Of a stretch of DNA of 10,010 bases, positions 6,615 to 10,010 are shown piece by piece. The notes beneath the pieces are model-generated. The model had not been told where the DNA came from and made no database searches. It was given only the letters and a program-made list of their open reading frames with translations. The stretch is taken from assembly GCA_023409675.1 (NCBI GenBank), contig JAEYRC010000049.1, positions 1-10,010 on the forward strand. Direction: 5' to 3'. This stretch comes from Bacteroidota bacterium (GTDB lineage: Bacteria; Bacteroidota; Bacteroidia; Chitinophagales; Chitinophagaceae). Positions within the stretch are counted from its first letter, which is position 1. Each line of letters starts with the position of its first letter. A program made the translations under genes and the position numbers.

Positions 6615-7775
6615 ATGGCAGCATTTCCCATATATTTCGATTATCATGCGACTACCCCCTGCGATCCCCGGGTAGTGGAGTATATGTTGCCGTATTTCAC
6701 TGAACTTTTTGGCAATGCCTCCAGCCGGCATCATCCTTTTGGATGGCAGGCGGAAGAAGCGGTAACCGTGGCCCGCGAACAGGTTGCCGCTCTCATCGGC
6801 GCTGACCCTGCGGAACTGATCTTTACGTCGGGGGCTACTGAATCGATAACCCTGGCCTTAAGAGGAGTACTGGAAGCCTATTCCCGGAAAGGCAATCATA
6901 TTATTACCATAGAAACAGAACACAAAGCGGTGCTCGACTGTTGCCGGCAGCTCGAAAAATCGGGTACGCGTATCAGTTATATTCCTGTTGATCCGTTGGG
7001 TCACCCCGACCTGAACAAACTGGAAGCGGCAATCACCCCGGAAACGCTGATGATTGCCGCCATGTATGCAAACAATGAAACCGGTGTGATCTTTCCCGTT
7101 CAGCAGATCAGCGCCCTTGCCCGCAAATACGGCGTGCTTTTTTTCTGTGATGCTACCCAGGCAGTGGGTAAGATACCGGTTCATGTTCAGGAAGACGGGA
7201 TCGATCTGCTGGCGCTATCGGCCCATAAGTTTTACGGTCCGAAAGGTGTGGGAGCCCTGTATCTTCGGCGTCGCGATCCCCGGGTAACTATCATTCCGCA
7301 ATTAACGGGCGGCGGCCAGGAAAAAGGCCTTCGGGGCGGAACCCTTAATGTGTCTGGTATTGCCGGGATGGGAAAGGCGGCATCAATTATTATGGATGAT
7401 GGGTATGGTACTGAAGGACTTACTTCGCTCCGCAACCGGCTTGAACAAGGCCTGTTGAATCAGCAACAAGTTTATATTAACGGAGATTCTTCGAACCGCT
7501 TGCCCACCGTATCGAACCTTTGGTTTGAAGGAATTCAGCCTAAAAGCCTGCTACAGGGTATAACCCGTAAAATTGCTGTGTCTTCCGGATCAGCCTGCAC
7601 TTCCGCGCTGCCTAAACCCTCGCATGTGCTGAAGGCTATGGGGCTATCCGACGACGCGGCGGATTCCTCCATCCGGTTCAGCATCGGCCGTTTCAGTACC
7701 ACAGAGGAGGTTGACACAGCCCTGCAGGAAATTATTCCCCTGCTTCAGGAGTTGCGGAAATCGTTTCAGGTTTAA
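6615..7775 (+). CDS. iscS: Cysteine desulfurase, IscS/NifS class
   Basis: A PLP-dependent enzyme that converts L-cysteine to L-alanine and passes the sulfur as a persulfide to Fe-S scaffolds or tRNA-thiolation proteins in the cytoplasm. At 386 residues it is slightly shorter than E. coli IscS (404). The N-terminus IYFDYHATTPCDPRV is characteristic. PLP-site residues are visible: TEHKAVLD with His103, NNETGV at 153-158, CDATQAVGK with Asp179 and Gln182, and the Schiff-base Lys205 in LSAHKFYGPKGVG. The catalytic Cys328 sits in SSGSACTSALPKPSHVL, the longer loop of class I (IscS/NifS) rather than the SufS type. RGGTLNVSGIAGMGKA is the phosphate-region signature. It is followed 66 bases later by an IscA-type gene, which supports an Fe-S role. 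No scaffold (IscU) or regulator (IscR) is adjacent, so the exact orthology (iscS or nifS) is open. Confidence 0.95.
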   Translation: MAAFPIYFDYHATTPCDPRVVEYMLPYFTELFGNASSRHHPFGWQAEEAVTVAREQVAALIGADPAELIFTSGATESITLALRGVLEAYSRKGNHIITIETEHKAVLDCCRQLEKSGTRISYIPVDPLGHPDLNKLEAAITPETLMIAAMYANNETGVIFPVQQISALARKYGVLFFCDATQAVGKIPVHVQEDGIDLLALSAHKFYGPKGVGALYLRRRDPRVTIIPQLTGGGQEKGLRGGTLNVSGIAGMGKAASIIMDDGYGTEGLTSLRNRLEQGLLNQQQVYINGDSSNRLPTVSNLWFEGIQPKSLLQGITRKIAVSSGSACTSALPKPSHVLKAMGLSDDAADSSIRFSIGRFSTTEEVDTALQEIIPLLQELRKSFQV

Positions 7776-7815
7776 CGGGCAACTGCCCGCAGCGGCATCT
7801 GTACAGATAAAGCTG

Positions 7816-7823
7816 TATTTTTG
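7816..7823 (+). promoter_or_regulatory. Candidate Bacteroidota -7 promoter box for the IscA-type gene
   Basis: TATTTTTG matches TAnnTTTG perfectly and lies 18 bases before the ATG at 7842. Its presence argues against the longer reading that starts at a TTG at 7821, since that start would lie inside the box. No clear -33 TTG is present. The gene may thus have its own transcript in addition to read-through from the desulfurase gene; no intrinsic terminator separates them. Confidence 0.55.
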
Positions 7824-7841
7824 CACTTCAATTTCCTGATT

Positions 7842-8174
7842 ATGATCTATGTGAGTGATACCGCAAAGCAAAAAGTGAAAACCCTGATGAGCGAATCAGA
7901 CAAATCGGCCGAGGCGGGTTATTTTTTACGGATATCTGTTGTGGGCGGAGGTTGTTCGGGCCTGAGTTATAAAATGGATTTTGATAATGAATCGAAACCC
8001 ACCGACCAGGTTTTTGAGGATAATGATATAAAGGTGGTGACCGATATGAAGAGTTTGCTGTATCTCCTTAACACTACGCTTGAATATTCCGACGGACTTA
8101 GCGGAAAAGGGTTTTATTTCAATAACCCCAATGCCAGCAGAAGCTGTAGTTGCGGAGAAAGTTTCGCGGTGTAA
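7842..8174 (+). CDS. iscA: IscA/HesB-family iron-sulfur cluster carrier
   Basis: A-type carriers bind and deliver nascent Fe-S clusters to apo-proteins. The 110-residue length is normal for the family. All three conserved cysteines are present: Cys38 in VVGGGCSGLSYKM, and Cys102 and Cys104 in SRSCSCGESF. The segment SLLYLLNTTLEYSDGLSGKGFYFNNPNA is the typical central region with its D-x-x-x-x-x-G-F-x-F/I-x-N-P-N pattern. The ATG at 7842 (MIYVSDTAK) is chosen over an upstream TTG at 7821 because family members begin with this I-x-(V/L)-(S/T) pattern and because the TTG lies in the putative promoter box. The gene stands 66 bases after the cysteine desulfurase and probably works with it. Whether the closest ortholog is IscA, ErpA or SufA cannot be decided by eye. 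Confidence 0.94.
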   Translation: MIYVSDTAKQKVKTLMSESDKSAEAGYFLRISVVGGGCSGLSYKMDFDNESKPTDQVFEDNDIKVVTDMKSLLYLLNTTLEYSDGLSGKGFYFNNPNASRSCSCGESFAV

Positions 8175-8193
8175 GATCGGTCTTCATTAAAGT

Positions 8194-8238
8194 CTCCTGT
8201 ACCCCGATACTTAAATTACCGGATCCGGTGAACAGGAG
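8194..8238. repeat. Nested inverted repeat between the IscA-type gene and gldF
   Basis: CTCCTGT (8194-8200) and ACAGGAG (8232-8238) form a seven-base inverted repeat. Within it lies a perfect 12-base palindrome, ACCGGATCCGGT (8218-8229). No T run follows, so it is a poor intrinsic terminator. A two-fold symmetric site of this length could be an operator or a structured end of the upstream mRNA. The 149-base gap holds no other clear feature except a weak promoter box just before gldF. Confidence 0.4.
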
Positions 8239-8310
8239 TGCCTGCAAAAGATGATGACCCTTGTTACTATGGGGTGAGCTGTCCATATGCTGTTGCTAAC
8301 TGAAAATCCG

Positions 8311-8318
8311 TATTTTCG
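8311..8318 (+). promoter_or_regulatory. Weak candidate -7 box immediately before gldF
   Basis: TATTTTCG matches TAnnTTTG with one mismatch. It ends only five bases before the gldF ATG, so a transcript from it would be leaderless or nearly so. A TTG at 8293-8295 lies 15 bases upstream, shorter than the usual spacing of about 19. It could be chance. Confidence 0.25.
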
Positions 8319-8323
8319 TCACC

Positions 8324-9052
8324 ATGTGGTCAGTTTGTAAGAAAGAATTCCGGCAGTTTTTCAGTAGCCTGACCGGATATGTTGCCATAATCGTGTTTTT
8401 ACTGCTGAATGGATTGCTGTTGTTTGTCTTCCCCGGCAATAATATTTTCGATTTCGGTTATGCCTCACTGAATGAATATTTTTCCCTTGCCCCCTGGATT
8501 TTATTGTTGCTGATACCGGCCATCACTATGCGCAGTTTTTCCGATGAATTTCGCAGTGGAACATTTGAGATTCTGCAAACAAGGCCACTCACCCCTGGCC
8601 AACTGGTTGCCGGTAAATACCTGGGCGCGCTGCTGGTGGTTGTAATTGCCCTGCTGCCCACATTGCTTTATGCTTTAAGTGTGGATGCGCTGTCTGCAAC
8701 CGGTGGAATTGACACCGGCGGAACTACCGGATCGTATATCGGGCTTTTCTTTCTTTCGGCTGTTTTCGTTGCTATTGGTATCTGTACCAGCAGTTTTACT
8801 ACCAATGCCGTGGTTGCCTTTATTGCCGCGGCTTTCCTGTGTTTCCTGGTGTACAGCGGATTTTCGGCTATCAGTCAGATTCCGGTGTTCCGTTCCGGAT
8901 TAGATTATTATATAGAAATGCTGGGTATTGATTTTCACTACAACAGCATAAGTCGGGGCGTTATTGATACCCGTGATATAATTTATTTTCTGAGTGTAAT
9001 CCTGTTTTTTCTGATGTTTACCCGGCGTAACCTGATGCTGCGTTATGCCTGA
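8324..9052 (+). CDS. gldF: Gliding-motility ABC transporter permease GldF
   Basis: GldF is the permease of the GldA-GldF-GldG ABC transporter, required for gliding in Flavobacterium johnsoniae but absent from some gliding relatives. The 242-residue length matches the family. The protein starts with a short cytoplasmic segment (CKKEFRQFFSSLTGY) and has about six membrane segments, near residues 18-36, 53-69, 100-119, 137-156, 162-180 and 219-233. The loop after the second segment, ITMRSFSDEFRSGTFEILQTRPLTPGQLVAGKYLG (67-101), is the ABC-2 permease coupling region. The last residues (TRRNLMLRYA) are positively charged and probably cytoplasmic. gldG follows after 19 bases, indicating an operon; the ATPase gene gldA is not in the window, as is usual since it is often encoded elsewhere. 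The substrate of the transporter is unknown. Confidence 0.93.
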   Translation: MWSVCKKEFRQFFSSLTGYVAIIVFLLLNGLLLFVFPGNNIFDFGYASLNEYFSLAPWILLLLIPAITMRSFSDEFRSGTFEILQTRPLTPGQLVAGKYLGALLVVVIALLPTLLYALSVDALSATGGIDTGGTTGSYIGLFFLSAVFVAIGICTSSFTTNAVVAFIAAAFLCFLVYSGFSAISQIPVFRSGLDYYIEMLGIDFHYNSISRGVIDTRDIIYFLSVILFFLMFTRRNLMLRYA

Positions 9053-9071
9053 GGGCCATTGATATAATTCT

Positions 9072-10010
9072 ATGACTAAAATCCTGTCCTCAAAATATTG
9101 GTGGTTAATACTTCTTGCCGGCCTGGTGCTGGTGAATTTCCTGGCCGCGCAATTTCATTACCGTATCGACTTAACCAGTGAAAAGCGCTACACCCTTTCT
9201 GCCCCTACCAAAGCGCTACTCGAAAACCTGAACGATCCCGTTACCATAACCGTTTTTCTTGACGGTGATATGCCGGCCGGGTTTCGCCAGTTGTCCAATG
9301 CTTCACGGGAACTGCTCGAAGAATTTAAAGAACTCGCAGGAACAAAATTATTTATCCGCTTTCAGCGCCCCGGTGAGGGTATGGAAGCAGAAGAAAAAGC
9401 GGCTTTTGTCGGCTATCTTGAAGACAGTCTGGGTTTAAAGCCCACCAACGTTAAAGTCACCGCGGCAGCAGGCGAAGCCCAGGAAGAACGATTACTGTAT
9501 GCCGGCGCGCTGGTGACCGCGGAAAACGGGGAACTGGCTGTAGACCTGCTGGAAGGGCAGAATTTTGCCGCCGGTTACGAAGCGCTCAACAATGCGGAAG
9601 CCCTGCTTGAATATAAGTTTGCTCATGCCATCCAAAAACTGACCCGGGAAAATATTCCGGTGATCGGATACCTTACCGGCAATGGTCAGCCGCTGACCTT
9701 TAACGTGTATGATTTGATTGAGCGCACCCTTCGGCCCAATTATGCCTTTGGATTTGTGCCTATCGACAGTTTTCCGCTGTTGCCTTCAGAATTTGATGCC
9801 CTGCTGATGGTGAAGCCCACGCAGCCCTTTACCGACCGTCAGAAGCTGAAACTCGATCAGTATATAATGAATGGCGGAAAGCTGATCTGGCTGATCGATA
9901 ACCTGTATGCGGAGATGGACAGCCTGATGCGGACAAAAAGTGATTTTGTGGCTTTTGATCGCTGGTTGAATATAGAAGATCTGCTGTTCCGGTATGGTGC
10001 ACGTATTAAC
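9072..10010 (+). CDS. gldG: Gliding-motility ABC transporter auxiliary protein GldG (3' end outside window)
   Basis: The frame is open from the ATG at 9072 to the window end, giving 313 residues of a protein that in the family runs to about 550. It starts MTKILSSKYWWLILLAGLVLVNFLAAQ, a membrane anchor at about 10-27. The GldG signature RIDLTSEKRYTLSAPTKALLENL follows, then DPVTITVFLDGDMPAGFRQL. The periplasmic domain belongs to the ABC-type auxiliary (GldG/DUF4350-like) group; IPVIGYLTGNGQP and ALLMVKPTQPFTDRQKLKLDQYIMNGGKLIWLID are its typical glutamine-amidotransferase-like strands. The final membrane segment expected at the C-terminus lies outside. It follows gldF by 19 bases and should be co-transcribed and form the membrane complex with it. 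Confidence 0.94.
   Translation, partial: MTKILSSKYWWLILLAGLVLVNFLAAQFHYRIDLTSEKRYTLSAPTKALLENLNDPVTITVFLDGDMPAGFRQLSNASRELLEEFKELAGTKLFIRFQRPGEGMEAEEKAAFVGYLEDSLGLKPTNVKVTAAAGEAQEERLLYAGALVTAENGELAVDLLEGQNFAAGYEALNNAEALLEYKFAHAIQKLTRENIPVIGYLTGNGQPLTFNVYDLIERTLRPNYAFGFVPIDSFPLLPSEFDALLMVKPTQPFTDRQKLKLDQYIMNGGKLIWLIDNLYAEMDSLMRTKSDFVAFDRWLNIEDLLFRYGARIN

Noticed and set aside
7776..7789. CGGGC-AACT-GCCCG hairpin just after the desulfurase stop as a terminator
   Set aside because: The stem has only five base pairs and no T run follows.
7821..7841. N-terminal extension of the IscA-type protein from a TTG
   Set aside because: The start falls inside the candidate -7 box, and family members begin with the sequence after the ATG at 7842.

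Overview
The window looks like a chromosomal segment of a Bacteroidota bacterium, most likely from the Chitinophagaceae or relatives. The grounds are a SusC/SusD-type nutrient-uptake pair, gliding-motility genes gldF and gldG, a small secreted protein built like type IX secretion cargo, TAnnTTTG-type promoter boxes, and gene starts without clear Shine-Dalgarno sequences. The phylum is well supported; the family is inference.

Left third, minus strand (1-4504): a two-gene outer-membrane uptake unit. The SusC-type TonB-dependent receptor is read first, and a SusD-type substrate-binding lipoprotein follows 32 bases later and runs out of the window at base 1. The susC gene is split by a frameshift near 1976-1990, beside an imperfect 8-base tandem repeat. 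The two parts, about 842 and 171 residues, together make one normal-length receptor. No glycoside hydrolase or regulator is present, so the substrate cannot be read from this window.

Middle (4505-5440): about 0.8 kb without a credible gene. It holds an AT-rich susC leader, two diverged copies of a roughly 100-base repeat facing each other head to head (4794-4888 and 4934-5034), and a GC-rich block with four AGCGGA boxes (5095-5190) that resembles repeat or small-RNA elements scattered through Bacteroidota genomes.

Right half (5441-10010): a small secreted protein (+) ends in a strong intrinsic terminator. The terminator lies inside the 3' end of the convergent methylmalonyl-CoA epimerase gene (-). 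Divergent from the epimerase come an IscS-type cysteine desulfurase and an IscA-type Fe-S carrier (+). The first supplies sulfur and the second carries nascent Fe-S clusters. Each is preceded by a perfect TAnnTTTG box 18-19 bases before its ATG. Last comes the gldF-gldG pair (+), the membrane part of the Gld ABC transporter; gldG is cut by the window end.

No clearly new multi-gene system is present. The items most worth a second look are the broken susC, the head-to-head repeat pair, the AGCGGA element, and the terminator embedded in epimerase coding sequence.
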